Of a stretch of 64,000 nt of DNA, positions 22,272 through 32,789 are shown piece by piece (the first letter of the stretch is position 1; every line of letters begins with the position of its first letter). The DNA comes from Siphonodentalium dalli (lineage: Eukaryota; Mollusca; Scaphopoda; Gadilida; Siphonodentaliidae). Location of the stretch: assembly GCA_032622095.1 (NCBI GenBank), contig CP136061.1:116446754-116510753 (forward strand), in the 5' to 3' direction. Both the position numbers and the translations under genes were made by a program. The notes under the pieces are model-generated. The model ran no database searches, was not told where the DNA came from, and worked only from the letters and a program-made list of their open reading frames with translations.

Positions 22272-23075
22272 GATCCTCTATGTATCATGCAGTCTCTTTT
22301 AAAACCGACGATAATCTTATCAGATTTACGTCTCTGGAACTCCGAATCATATTTGATTTCTTGGACGATGAGGCTTTCCCAAGATGACGTAATAAATTGT
22401 TTCCAAATATGGAGTGCATGCCTGGTGCAATAAAACAGTAGTAGTTATCAAAACAACAGGATGCGAATGAATAATCAGAAATAAATATCGTTGACTCATA
22501 AAAACTCTTAAGATTATGTTTCCTAGATTGCGATGAGCATAATGAATTATGAATATGTCGCCTGTATTCTGTATTATAACATACAGTAATGCCCTAAGTA
22601 ATTGACTCTTTAACTACAGCAGAATTATGGGTAACTTTTCAGGATATAGTCGGAAATATGGCTTGTTGCCATTCATCGGAAAGCTCTCCCCAAGAGCTTT
22701 CCGATGAATGGCAACAAGCCATATTTCCGACTAAATCCTGAAAAGTTACCCATAATTCTGCTGTAGTTAAAGAGTCGATTTCTTAGGGCATTACTGTATG
22801 TTGTGTTTTGCTCAGCATGGGAAAATTGTCAGCACGTCATTGACCTCCGTTCTTGCTATTTAGATCTAACCAATCTCGAAGCAATGTTTGTAATTGTTAT
22901 CGGTTTTTTATAGAGACTGGATTCCGCCTTGCAATGAGCTAAATAGTGCCCAGTCTGAGACATGACCAACGAAATGAAGGGATTTCCATTAATGCAGATA
23001 TAAATTTTTTACAGAGACGTAAATCTCATAAGATTATCGTTGGCTTTTAAAATAGACTGCATATCATGACGTCTG
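22272..23075. repeat. Inverted pair H enclosing a family C element
   Basis: CATGCAGTCTCTTTTAAAAC to ATTTACGTCTCTG (22287-22337) pairs with CAGAGACGTAAATCTCATAA to AGACTGCATATCATG (23011-23070). A family C copy (22584-22796) lies between. Probably an older foldback element. Confidence 0.65.
22584..22796. mobile_element. Family C, full palindrome
   Basis: TA-flanked (22582-22583 and 22797-22798), ends CAGTAATGCCCTAAGTAATT, centre GAAAGCTCTCCCCAAGAGC. Inside inverted pair H. Confidence 0.85.
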
Positions 23076-23730
23076 TGCTTATACTACTTGTCTTTTTGAA
23101 ATTCATCTACATGTATTCAGTCCACAACTATTGCTTCTATGAATCAAACTCTATTTTATGAAAATAAAAACAAATCTAATTTGAATTCTGTTGCTTATTT
23201 GTTAGCCCTTTCATGACCATAATGATCTTAGCTTTGTATGACCCACATTATGTGAGTAAAGGGAGGATGCCCAATGACCCTTGAGTCCACGATAAGAGGT
23301 ACCATGTCTTGCCCACCGGAAGCTAATGATAGGCAGAGCACCCTGCTCTATAGGCAGTTTCAGAATCAGTCAGAAAATTGAAATAAAATAAGCAACAAAG
23401 CCCCATGTCCTCCAGTATATTAGGTACCGAGTTTCCCATATATATTGTACCTGAATTAAAGGTACACGCATTTATAGATAAGTTATAAATTTCCCAATTA
23501 GTATTGGTGTTGTCCTATCCATAACAGTAAAAATTAAGTTTATTTCGCGCAAATAAGATATGCATACTTACTCATGATATTTCAAGTACTGACTGCTATT
23601 GGGTTCCAAGCAAGTTGAATATAAACGCTCTTTATATTGGGTTCATAGTTATGTGTTTCTGTTATTTTAATAAAAGATATATTATGTCAGGCTTCCACAC
23701 ACTATCACAAAAAGGTTTTATTGTTTGTGC
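23076..23730. other. Unassigned sequence
   Basis: No repeat family recognised; likely intergenic or intronic. Confidence 0.4.
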
Positions 23731-23738
23731 GATTTCAG

Positions 23739-23799
23739 AGGTGTCATTGTTAATGTGACACTGTTCATGGAACAAAATGCCAGCGGACGGCCGAAATAA
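23739..23799 (+). CDS. Second candidate terminal exon, weak
   Basis: The acceptor-like tract TTATTGTTTGTGCGATTTCAG (split across 23718-23738) is followed by one base and the frame G-V-I-V-N-V-T-L-F-M-E-Q-N-A-S-G-R-P-K-stop. AATAAA overlaps the stop (23795-23800), giving an unusually short 3' end. The C-terminus loosely resembles the exon at 18002 (N-x-T and G-[KR]-x-K near the end), but the splice phases differ. It could be chance. Confidence 0.2.
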
Positions 23800-23947
23800 A
23801 ATATTTGTTTTGTGAATTACACCAAGTGAATGTCACCTTATGGTAAGTCTATTTTCCGAGTTTGGAAATGTAAAGGTGTTTGCCTGATCACTATCCAGCT
23901 TGACAGGATGAGTGTTCCCTGACAGTTCCCACCTTTTCTAATACCTA

Positions 23948-24159
23948 CAGTAATGTTCTAAATAATCGACTCCTTAACCACAGCAGAATTATGGGTAATT
24001 TTTCAGGATTTAGTCGGATATATGGCTTGTTGCCATTCATCAGAAAGCTCTCCCGAGAGCTTTCTGATGAATGGCAACAAGCCATATTTCCGACTTAATC
24101 CTGAAAAATTACCCATAATTCTGCTGTGGATAAGGAGTCGATTATTTAGAACATTACTG
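23948..24159. mobile_element. Family C, full palindrome
   Basis: TA before CAGTAATGTTCTAAATAATC; centre GAAAGCTCTCCCGAGAGC. Private variants (CTTAATCCTG, GTGGATAAGG, TAGAACATTACTG) are shared with the half copy immediately downstream. Confidence 0.85.
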
Positions 24160-24180
24160 TTCTAACAACCTCAGTAATTC

Positions 24181-24286
24181 CGAGAGCTTTCTGATGAATG
24201 GCAACAAGCCATATTTCCGACTTAATCCTGAAAAATTACCCATAATTCTGCTGTGGATAAGGAGTCGATTATTTAGAACATTACTG
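24181..24286. mobile_element. Family C right-half duplicate
   Basis: Repeats the right arm of the copy at 23948-24159, including its private variants, starting exactly at the hairpin centre (CCGAGAGC). About 21 bp separates them. This looks like a local duplication of half an element, not an independent insertion. Confidence 0.85.
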
Positions 24287-24514
24287 TACGCTCAGAATGT
24301 CGCTGTTCCAAGCTAATAATGAGCAAACTGCCAGAAAAACGTAGCTCAGAGTGGGCACTTACAGGTAAAAACTTGGAACTGATAGCCTGTGATCGGGTTA
24401 AAGTCCTTATAATATGTAAGTGTTGTCTGGTGTCAAGAGTCAAATGCTTTGGTGACTTCTTTTTCATATTTGTCATCATGATCATATCCCTCGTCATCGC
24501 CATATCACCAACAG

Positions 24515-24865
24515 CATCGTCCTCATTATCATCATCATCATCATCATATCCATCATCATTGCCATATCATCACCAACATCATCTTCATCATCATCATTAT
24601 CATCATCATCATTGTCATCATCATATCCCTCGTCATCGCCATATCATCATCATTATCATCATCGTCATCATCTTATCCCTCATCATCACCAACATCATCA
24701 TCATCGTTATCATCATCATCATATCCCTTGTCATCATCATATCATCACCAATATCACCGTCATCATCGTTATCATCATCATATCCCTTGTCATCACCAAC
24801 ATCATCGTCATCATCATTCTAATTATTCACCATCATCTTCATCAACATTCATCGTCATTATCGCC
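24515..24865 (+). repeat. (ATC)n microsatellite, imperfect
   Basis: Imperfect ATC/TCA/CAT repeats with occasional CCTCGTC and CACCAA interruptions. Long frames in three phases encode Ser-, His- or Ile-rich runs and should not be annotated as proteins. Confidence 0.95.
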
Positions 24866-24869
24866 ATCA

Positions 24870-25205
24870 ATTCATCATGCAGATTATCATCTCATTTAAA
24901 TATTACTCAACCTGAGTCAACCATATTTTAATAAGGATGCCAAGCATATTCCCAAATGTTGTGATGAAATGAAAGAGTTAATTTTAAAATGCTGCATATT
25001 GAAATGTTGTTATCAGGAAACAGTTCATTGATAGTCTGCAGTTTGAATGTCAGAGATTTGGCATGTCAATGTGTAATCAAAACAGGAATGGAATGAATTC
25101 CAAAAGAACCCGGATTTGTTTATCAGGGTGTGCTGTCACATTACTGAAGAATTACTGAGGTTGTTATAACAGGACAACAGCACTAGACCTTTAGTGTGAA
25201 CACAT
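24870..25205. other. Unassigned sequence
   Basis: Nothing recognised. Confidence 0.4.
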
Positions 25206-25207
25206 GC

Positions 25208-25646
25208 CAAGCCTGATTGTAGTGTGCCTGTCATTTGCAGAATGAGGTTACCAGAGGGTGACGCTATTCTGCATAGCGGGCTAGCATCACCAAATTCACC
25301 CTCTGGAGACCTCATTCTGCATGGCTTCATCTGCTATGGGAGACATAGACTCAGAATGAAGTTCCCAAATGGTGAATATTAAGATGACGCCCATTGAGAA
25401 CCTCGATTATGCATTGTGTCATCTGCCAATTTGGGGATATTGAAAAACTAAACTAAAAAAGAAAGTTTCTATAGAAATTTGATAATAAAGAAACTTTCGA
25501 GAGAAGTTTAGGCCTAAGCACTAAGCAGAGTGAGGCCCCCAGAGAGTGAATTTAGTGGTGCTAGTCTGCTATGCGCGATAGCATCACTAAATTCACCTTC
25601 TGGGGATCTCATTCTGCAAATGACAGGCACACTAAACTCAGACTTG
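25208..25646. mobile_element. hAT-like MITE, family B copy 7 (long form)
   Basis: Left CAAGCCTGATTGTAGTGTGC, right GCACACTAAACTCAGACTTG. The first hairpin (25235-25320) lacks ~15 bp of one arm; the second is at 25528-25617. The spacer includes TATGGGAGACATAG and an inverted pair AAGTTTC-TATAG/GAAACTTTC near 25464 and 25490. No matching 8-bp flanks seen. Confidence 0.6.
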
Positions 25647-25679
25647 AACCTTTAGGAAATTTCCAAATCAAGTTCTAAG

Positions 25680-25812
25680 CAAGCCATGAGATAGTGTGTC
25701 TGTCATTTGCAGAATGAGGTCCCCAGAGGATAAATTTAGTGATGTCATCCCACACAGTGGCCTAGCATCACCAAATTCATCCTCTTGGGGCCTTGTTCTG
25801 TATGGCCTCATC
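25680..25812. mobile_element. Family B partial copy
   Basis: CAAGCCATGAGATAGTGTGT, then one diverged hairpin (GAGGTCCCCAGAGGATAAAT), then loss of similarity after CCTCATCTCC. It lies about 35 bp from copy 7. Confidence 0.65.
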
Positions 25813-26016
25813 TCCTAGAAGCTGAGGATACTGATTTTGTATAAAATGGTTGGTTTATTGGGGTGTTTGAACCGTATTTCATTGTTTCAACCAATTGGCT
25901 ATATCATAAAGTTATCTGTTTTATTTGTGGGTAAATAGCAGAGAATTAAATGCAATTAAAAGTGTTTTGATAGTTGACCAAATAATTCTGTGAACCTAAT
26001 ATTACATGAAAAAAGT

Positions 26017-26437
26017 AATCCAGGATTAAAAATACATAATCCTAATTAACACTCTGAAATTACTATATATTTAGCTTCGGAGGTAACAAATATTTTATTT
26101 GAGTCAAGGAACCCGCCCATTAAAGCTCAGAGTCATCAGATTTCGAGTTTTGAAATCTTATTTTTCACCACCTCGAATATTTGATGGCCTGGCTAATAAT
26201 CAACGAATGCCAACCGACATGCTCTAAATACCAAATTGCATTGAACAAAATGTTGATATATAACATGTTTTGGGAAATTTTATACTAAAGTTGACAATGG
26301 TTAAGCATTATGTTTTGGCAATTAATCGATTCTGATAACTGAAGCAGCATGTCAAGAAATGTTGTTGTTGTTGGTATCTGATGATATGGAGGCCTATCGG
26401 AATGGATTGTCTTCCTTTGAATGCCATTAAATGGGTA
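26017..26437 (-). mobile_element. Family M relative between 50 bp direct repeats
   Basis: Related to 42621-43560 by CTGATAACTGAAGCAGC, TTTGGCAATTAATCGATTCT-like words and GAGTCAAGGAACCCGCC. The ends lack clean TTAA. Direct repeats TAGTTGACCAAATAATTCTG to GAAAAAAGT flank it at 25967-26016 and 26438-26487, far too long for a transposase-made duplication. Confidence 0.6.
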
Positions 26438-26491
26438 TTGATAGTTGACCAAATAATTCTGTGAGCCTAATTTTACATGAAAAAAGTTTAA

Positions 26492-26859
26492 AGTGATGTG
26501 AAACACTCCGGTAGGGAGATAAAATAGAAATTGAGAATAATCTTGCTCAAAGTAGTTAATTGTTACGAATAGTAATCCAAATTGACGATACACACCGTCA
26601 TTCTTATATATTAAATTAAATGCAATGATTCGCAATGGTGAAATCATTTGTATTAGATTGTCGCCGATAGTTGCGTCCCGAATCTGGATGTAAATATTTA
26701 CAATTTGGCGTAGTTCAGACGATGTTTTCTATGGAGTGGTTTGGTCAATTTCTTTTAATTTTCGGCGATGTTAGTAGAATGCTACATTCCCCAGGTTGGC
26801 ATAGCATCTGAGTACTAACTTATCAATTTCATGCACCCGAACAAGTCCATAATATGTCT
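26492..26859 (+). mobile_element. TTAA-flanked MITE, family P copy 2
   Basis: TTAA at 26488-26491 and 26860-26863. AGTGATGTGAAACACTCCGG start and CATAATATGTCT end. Inserted at the edge of the downstream 50 bp direct repeat. Confidence 0.75.
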
Positions 26860-26879
26860 TTAATGTTAATCCAGATTAA

Positions 26880-27104
26880 AGATGGTCTATCTCTTTGGAA
26901 ACATGTTATATACTTTCCAGTGTATACAATATTAGATATGAATGGAAGACCCCACTGATACATCTCATTTTATAATAAAATATTTGAAATAAAATCAATA
27001 TTATTTGATTGAAGCGTTTCCAGACTTGGGTCTTCAATACATATTTATTATTTTATACCAAACGAAACTATTTCAAAATTGTTATATGAAGAGATAATCC
27101 ATCT
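26880..27104. mobile_element. TTAA-flanked MITE, family Q copy 1 (short form)
   Basis: TIRs are AGATGGTCTATCTCTT and AGATGGATTATCTCTT, with TTAA at 26876-26879 and 27105-27108. A longer direct repeat TTAATCCAGATTAA flanks both ends. It sits about 20 bp after the family P element. Confidence 0.75.
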
Positions 27105-27118
27105 TTAATCCAGATTAA

Positions 27119-27715
27119 GGTTTCAATCTAAGACCAAGTTCAGTGTGGGAAGAAATTCAAGCTGAGCATGCAGCATGCTATATCATGTTAATTTACTGAT
27201 ACATAATTCCTGGTATTAATGCCAGATGATGGATGTACATTAACAGACATTAGTCATTGATCTCACATAAATATCCTCCAATTATGTCTCCAGAATTCCT
27301 GGTAGCCACAAAATATGCAAAACGAACCATCAAATTGTGCTTAATTCAAACACCCAGGTTGGGTATTTATTGAACTGTGGATGATGCTACACAAGTAAGT
27401 CTGGTACATTTCCCCACAGATCATATATTGGCTCATGGGTTATACCGAATTTTACAATTCAGTGGAAGGTGAAGGGACTGATGGTGCTGCATCTAGATGG
27501 ATTCTCTTTGATCAATACAGTGCCCTATATCGTTCGAGTTGGCCCTTTCTTTACTAAATACTCATTAACGAGTAATCCCTTAGGAAATGTTGATATAATA
27601 CCTTCAAATAGTTTTTAGATAGAATTCGTTGAGTAACATTCTTTAGGACATACTGACATGTAGTTGCATTTCTTTGAATAGATTGGATTAGCTAAAGACC
27701 TCGAAAATGACAATA
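27119..27715. other. Mostly unassigned sequence
   Basis: Only a short family E remnant is recognisable (TACTAAATACTCATTAACGA near 27552). Confidence 0.4.
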
Positions 27716-27717
27716 CA

Positions 27718-28172
27718 CATGCCTTGTAATAGTGTGTCTGTCATTTGCAAAATGAGGTGCCCAGAGGGTAAATTTAGTGAAGCTACCCGCACAGCGGGCT
27801 GGCATCACTACATTCACCCTCTGGGAACATAATTCTGATTAGGCCTCATCTTCTAGGAAGTATCTATAGTATCAAATTATCATTGTTTATAGTTACTTTT
27901 TCCCTTTTGGGAAGTTTCTATAGATCCCCTAATTTGCAGAAGATAAAATGCATAATCGAGGTGACTAATGAGTGAACATCACCAACTTCAGATGGGGAAT
28001 TTTAATCTAAGCGTATGTCTCCCATATCAGTTGAATGAGGCCTCAACAGAATGAGGTTCCCAGAGGGTGGTGACTTGAGTGATGCTAGCCCGCTGTGTGG
28101 GGGTAACGTTACTAAATTCACCCTCTGGGAACCTCATTCTGCAAATGACAGACACAATTTATCCAGGCTGGC
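27718..28172. mobile_element. hAT-like MITE, family B copy 9 (long form)
   Basis: Starts CATGCCTTGTAATAGTGTGT; hairpins at 27752-27835 and about 28050-28142. The internal spacer matches 15319-15762 (TCTAGGAAGTATCTATAGT, GAAGATAAAATGCATAATCG). The right tip is eroded to CACAATTTATCC. Confidence 0.6.
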
Positions 28173-28271
28173 TTAGAACTTGATTTGAACAGATTCTATT
28201 CAAGGCTTAAAATACTTTTTATTAACATCATCATCACTGTCGGATACCCGTTTAGGTTCGGACATTCCAAG

Positions 28272-28300
28272 GTGGCTGCGCCCACTAAAGCAGATAAACG
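28272..28300 (+). pseudogene. First-exon-like sequence, start codon changed to GTG
   Basis: Inverted copy of the sequence at 30549-30577. The reading A-A-P-T-K-A-D-K-R is preserved up to a GTAAGTG donor (28301-28307), but the start reads CCAAGGTGGCTGCG, so the ATG is lost. Confidence 0.4.
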
Positions 28301-28653
28301 GTAAGTGTATATATTGTCTCCAAGCAGCAATCAACGACATCTTTCGGTGATACACCTTGAACCAGTTATGTAGGAATGTGTATGCCCAACACATACGTAA
28401 CACGCCTTTCGCATGACAGGCATGTGAATTGTTGTATTTGGCGTGTCAAGTCGTCATAATTTTTCGAAATTTTATCGAGGCGGCGAAATGTCCGCTTTTT
28501 AGTATTTTTTTGGCCCTGGGCTCATGCATCCGCAAATTTATGTATTGTTGTGGGTTGATTAGGTCACCACACATCTTCGGAATGCAAAACCGGCGATATT
28601 TTCATTGTCTAACTCCGAAAAACAACATTTGAAAATTTCAAAATGTTCAGGTT

Positions 28654-28740
28654 CGGATTCGCAACATTCGCGATGATTTTGTTCAGGTTCAGACACAATT
28701 TTCGTTCAGGTTCGGACAAATTTGGTTCAGGTTCGGACGC
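28654..28740 (+). repeat. TTCAGGTTCGGAC minisatellite, left arm
   Basis: Four imperfect ~21-23 bp units. The right arm (30072-30200, reversed) has one additional unit, the main length difference between arms. Confidence 0.8.
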
Positions 28741-29004
28741 ATCAAAAACTTCGCATAAAAATGACACGCCGAGGTACAGTCGCGTTCTTATTGCGTTTTT
28801 GTGCATTTGGTTATCTTCCATTCGTAAAAGAAACGATAAATGGGGAACACGAGGCATGGTTTTAGCCCACTCATGAATTTGGGCGGACTTTCTTATTCTA
28901 TGCGTGTGAGATGTATGCGATCACGTGATTCCCCTCCACATCCACATACGATGCAACGAAGGTCGCCGCATGTAGATGAGCAGATAACTGTCCATAATAT
29001 AAGT

Positions 29005-29090
29005 TACACGGCTTTTTGAGGGGGATACTGTGTGGTATGCCCCGGTAGAGGCTCGTATCCCCGAGGCGATCCCCCTCAACAAGCCGTGTA
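29005..29090. repeat. Imperfect hairpin
   Basis: TACACGGCTTTTTGAGGGGGAT pairs (split at 20) with ATCCCCCTCAACAAGCCGTG, with an inner GTATCCCC/GGGGATAC-like match. It lies between the arms of inverted repeat L. Confidence 0.7.
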
Positions 29091-29204
29091 ATGATGTATT
29101 TACCCCCAGTCTCTATTAACAATATATTCCCAGACAAAAAGCGCAGAAACGAGCCACGAACAGTAACTCTATTTTGTTAGACTGCTTATACGATGAATGT
29201 GATT

Positions 29205-29595
29205 ACTCTCGGGGTCCAAATGAGCATACGGTGCGGAATAAGAGTACAGGGTGGCCAATTCTGCTAAATCCAATAACAGTACAGGGTGGAAATTTCCAAC
29301 ATGGAAGCAAGTCCATCTGAAATGCTACATGTATATAAGGTCAATCATATATATTTCTAAAATTGTGCACTGTTTGTTGTCATAGGAGTTACCAAACAGA
29401 CTTCCGGCAACATGTTTGGACTATCTGTCCCTTATCTGAATGAAGGCTCCAGAAATTCTGATAGGCCTGTAGTATACATTTCTTGACAATCCCACTATAT
29501 AAATAAACATACGGACCCAAATAAGCACCATACAGGGCGGCAAATTTTCCAAAAATTAATAAGCATACGGGTATGCTTATTTGGATCCCAAGAGT
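29205..29595. mobile_element. MITE family K copy 1
   Basis: TIRs are ACTCTCGGGGTCCAAATGAG and ACTCTTGGGATCCAAATAAG, continuing as CATAC. Internal words GTACAGGGTGG and AATAAGCATACGGG recur. A relative lies at 47680-48630. Target duplication not resolved. Confidence 0.65.
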
Positions 29596-30548
29596 ATATA
29601 GCTGTTACCACAATTTGCCCATAAATACTTGCTGGCCTCGCTAACTTTAAAGCAAATAACTGTTAGTGGATATAAAATGGGGCAATATATTTCACAAAAA
29701 TAATGACAAATAAGTCGGACATCCTGAGTAAATGAGTCATGAATAACACGATAACCAGCACACCAGAAATTAACTTGGCTTTGCATGATGTACTTTCGGA
29801 CGTTCAATTTTTGTGGGCTAATTTCAGTTTCACAAGGGCGTAAGAGATTGTTTTTACCCTTGTATATAGCGACGACATTTTGTGCAGGTTAATACGATAT
29901 AATTGTTTCCTGTTTAGTTAACATAATTATGTCGAACAAGAACACCGGAATACTTACAATTCTAGATTACAATCAATTTCAGCTGACATATTTAGATATA
30001 AGAAATTAACAATGCATGTTCGTTAATAACACGCACAATAAGATCGCGACTGCACCTCGGCATGTCATTTATAGGTAAGGTTTTGATGCGTCCGAACCTG
30101 AACTAAAATTGTCCGAACCTGAACCAAATTTGTCCGAACCTGAACGAAAATTGTGTCTGAACCTGAACAAAATCATCGCGAATGTTGCGAATCCGAACCT
30201 GAACATTTTGAAATTTTCAAAGGTCGTTTTTCGGAGTTAGACAATAAAAATATCGCCGGTTTTGCATTCCGAAGATGTGTGGTGATATAATCTACTCACA
30301 ACAATACATAAATTTGCGGATGCATGAGCCCAGGGCCAAAAAAATACTAAAAAGCGGACATTTCGCCGCCTCGATAAAATTTCGAAAAATTATGACGACT
30401 TGACACGCCAAATACAACAATTCACATGCCTGTCATGCGAAAGGCGTGTTACGTATGTGTTGGGCATACACATTCCTACATAACTGGTTCAAGGTGTATC
30501 ACCGAAAGATGTCGTTGATTGCTGCTTGGAGACAATATATACACTTAC

Positions 30549-30577
30549 CGTTTATCTGCTTTAGTGGGCGCAGCCAT
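30549..30577 (-). CDS. Candidate first coding exon (M-A-A-P-T-K-A-D-K-R) with consensus donor
   Basis: On the minus strand, CCAAGATGGCTGCG gives an ATG in good context. The frame M-A-A-P-T-K-A-D-K-[R] runs 29 nt to GTAAGTG, a strong 5' splice site. AAGATGGC is also a YY1-type core that often overlaps initiation codons at animal promoters (established knowledge). No second exon is recognised downstream, and I do not know the gene. The sequence lies in the right arm of inverted repeat L, so it may be a gene 5' end captured by a duplicating element. The left-arm copy has GTG instead of ATG. Confidence 0.35.
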
Positions 30578-30680
30578 CTTGGAATGTCCGAACCTAAACG
30601 GGTATCCGACAGTGATCATTGCGCCCCATCAACTTCATATCTGATTCAGCTGGACGGACCCATCGGCATCATAGCATGAT

Positions 30681-30955
30681 AAGAAAACCAATGTCAGAAA
30701 TGGTAACGCACTCAAGATCATATATTATATACCCATGATTGTAATTATAGAATATATAATATATTGGTTTCACGAATGACCAACTCATAATTCCGTTAAA
30801 ACAACTAATCCTTCAAATTATTACAACAACTATATAATTATACGGCTTTTCACTGAAGGTTTCTCATGCATCTCACCAGAATTCCCAACTACACCTTTTA
30901 CCGGACTCGGCCTTCGGTCGCAGTTCGACTTTTAATCCGTCCCAAAAATTCCCAT
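30681..30955 (-). repeat. Repeat U copy 1
   Basis: Matches, in reverse orientation, the two end blocks of 57735-58145. Shared blocks are ACCAATGTCAGAAATGGTAA with TATATTATATACCCA, and AATTCCCAACTACA with ACCGGACTC and GTCGAACTG-type words. Confidence 0.65.
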
Positions 30956-30959
30956 TTCT

Positions 30960-31298
30960 ATAAATAAAACGCCCATGGCCGATGTATACCAAGAATCAGC
31001 AAAACATTATACACGCGGAACGCGAAATAACTACATATATGTCATTTAAAAGGTCAAATACGAGGACTACTTAACAAGGAGTGATTTTCGCGTCTGTCTG
31101 TCTTATCCCCCACCCAAGACATCGCACAGTAGCCGCAGTTCTATTCGCTGAAGACCAATGCTATTAACTTTTTTACTAATTCAATGTCGTTTATCTGGTC
31201 GATTGATCATTAGGGATCCCGTTTTAGCCCAATACATGTTACAATATAATTGTAGTTTTTGGTTATGATTGATGGGGCCAGGAATATATAATAACACG

Positions 31299-31329
<31 letters not shown>

Positions 31330-32220
31330 TGTATATCGCCTCTCAATCGTGGATCATCATTTCCGCGCTGACACTTTTCCCTACCATAATAATAATAATC
31401 TAAAGATAATTAATGTTCAAATGACCAAATGGGTTCTTTGTTATTCTAACAGAGCGTTTGTCCTTTTCTGGTTTGTGATAGAAATCATTGCTGTTTCACG
31501 AACAATAAGTTTGGACAGATAAGAAATACACAATTATAGCCAGAACGCGAATTGTTGAATATAGCAGTATACATTTAGGATCCTTTTCAGCTCACAATTG
31601 CATTCTGACGGATGAGAGTCATTTGATACCCAAACCAAATGATATCCGTCGAAAAAAGTAAAATGATTTGGTACATTTTTGAGTAAAAATATACCTTTAT
31701 CAAAAACGTTGATTTGGATACATTTTATCTCAAAAAGACCTACATAAAGTGACTGATGTCTTGGCTTTCATTTGACCAATTACTCTTGTGTGCCAAACAA
31801 AGATACATGTACGTTTATTAATTTAAAGAGAAAAATCCACCCTGCACGATGTTTATTTTGGGTCTGAATACGTTTAAACAAAATGATGGTTCTGTTCTAA
31901 ATGTGATTAAAGATGTATAATCCGAATTAACGCTCCCAAATTACTATTTCTTTGGCTTCGGTGTAAAAAAAATTTGATTTGAGTCGAGGATTCCGTGAGA
32001 ATTGATATGTTTCAATTATCACAATGCCTATCTACGATGTGCACACCATGACCGTCTAATAAAAAACTGATTCCTCTAACGTATTTTACATTTCACGTCT
32101 ATTAATTTTATAAAGACTGCTGTTACGTTGGAAATGAATTACTGGCCTAAATTCGCCCTTTATTGTTTACTTTTCACCTCTATTAATTTATTGACTTATT
32201 GATTATTAATTAGTTAACAC
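30960..32220. other. Mostly unassigned sequence
   Basis: Contains an (AT)n run at about 31310-31330 preceded by TCTCTCTC, and a family M fragment at 31908-32000 (AAAGATGTATAATCCGAATT, GAGTCGAGGATTCC). Nothing else recognised. Confidence 0.45.
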
Positions 32221-32224
32221 CTAT

Positions 32225-32785
32225 CTAATATATATTTTTGGGACTTCTGTTTGTTTGTCTGTCTGTTTGTCTGTAGCTATGGCCGGGAAAACGGCTGGAC
32301 CGATTGAGTTCAAACTTCCAATCTAAGGTTAAAAACCCACGGGCAGTGTTTACCGCCGTTTACCTTCTCCGTTCCCCCGCCACCACAATGGGAATTCGTG
32401 GGTTAATCGCGTGATAGTTAAAGAGCGTTCGTATCCGCAGTGTCGTTGGTAAAGAGCGTATGTGTGTCCAGACATGAGCGTGTTGTACGTGTCTGTGTCC
32501 AGACATGAGCGTGTTGTGTGATTCGTACTTAGGGGTTCCTAGGAGTGGGGGAGATTTTCATCGGGTCAGTTTTTCCGCCAGAGGTGACCTTCACATTGAA
32601 ACGGGTACCCACAAATGATCTAATATACCGGGAAAACTGCTGGACGGATTTCGACGAAATTTGATACCTACGGGTAATTTTCTCCGGGGAGTGTTTTGGA
32701 CGGGTCAAATCGTTACCCCGACCTGATCTTGACCTTCAAAATGGACAATTCAAGGTCAAAGCCCGGACGAAGTCGGGTCACCTGT
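32225..32785 (+). repeat. Diverged interspersed repeat with GGCCGGGAAAACGGCTGGAC motif
   Basis: Starts with (TGTT/GTCT)n, then GGCCGGGAAAACGGCTGGAC; a second diverged motif ACCGGGAAAACTGCTGGACG follows at about 32628. The right end is GCCCGGACGAAGTCGGGTC. GTGTCCAGACATGAGCGTGT is duplicated at 32465 and 32495. Similar motifs are common in invertebrate repeats (recollection); class uncertain. Confidence 0.5.
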
Positions 32786-32789
32786 TAGT

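Larger units (their letters stand above)
28229..30620. repeat. Large inverted repeat L (~570 bp arms, ~1.2 kb between)
   Basis: The left arm 28229-28797 and right arm 30032-30620 are nearly identical by eye over their length. The right arm carries one extra ~21 bp TTCAGGTTCGGAC unit, and the arms differ by a few point changes (for example GTG against ATG at the exon-like start). Near-identity means recent duplication, gene conversion or a young foldback element. A family K MITE (29205-29595) and a small hairpin (29005-29090) lie between the arms. Confidence 0.85.

Noticed and set aside
24319-24899. Long overlapping frames of up to 167 codons
   Set aside because: They are translations of the (ATC)n tract in several phases; Ser/His/Ile-only composition with no domain.
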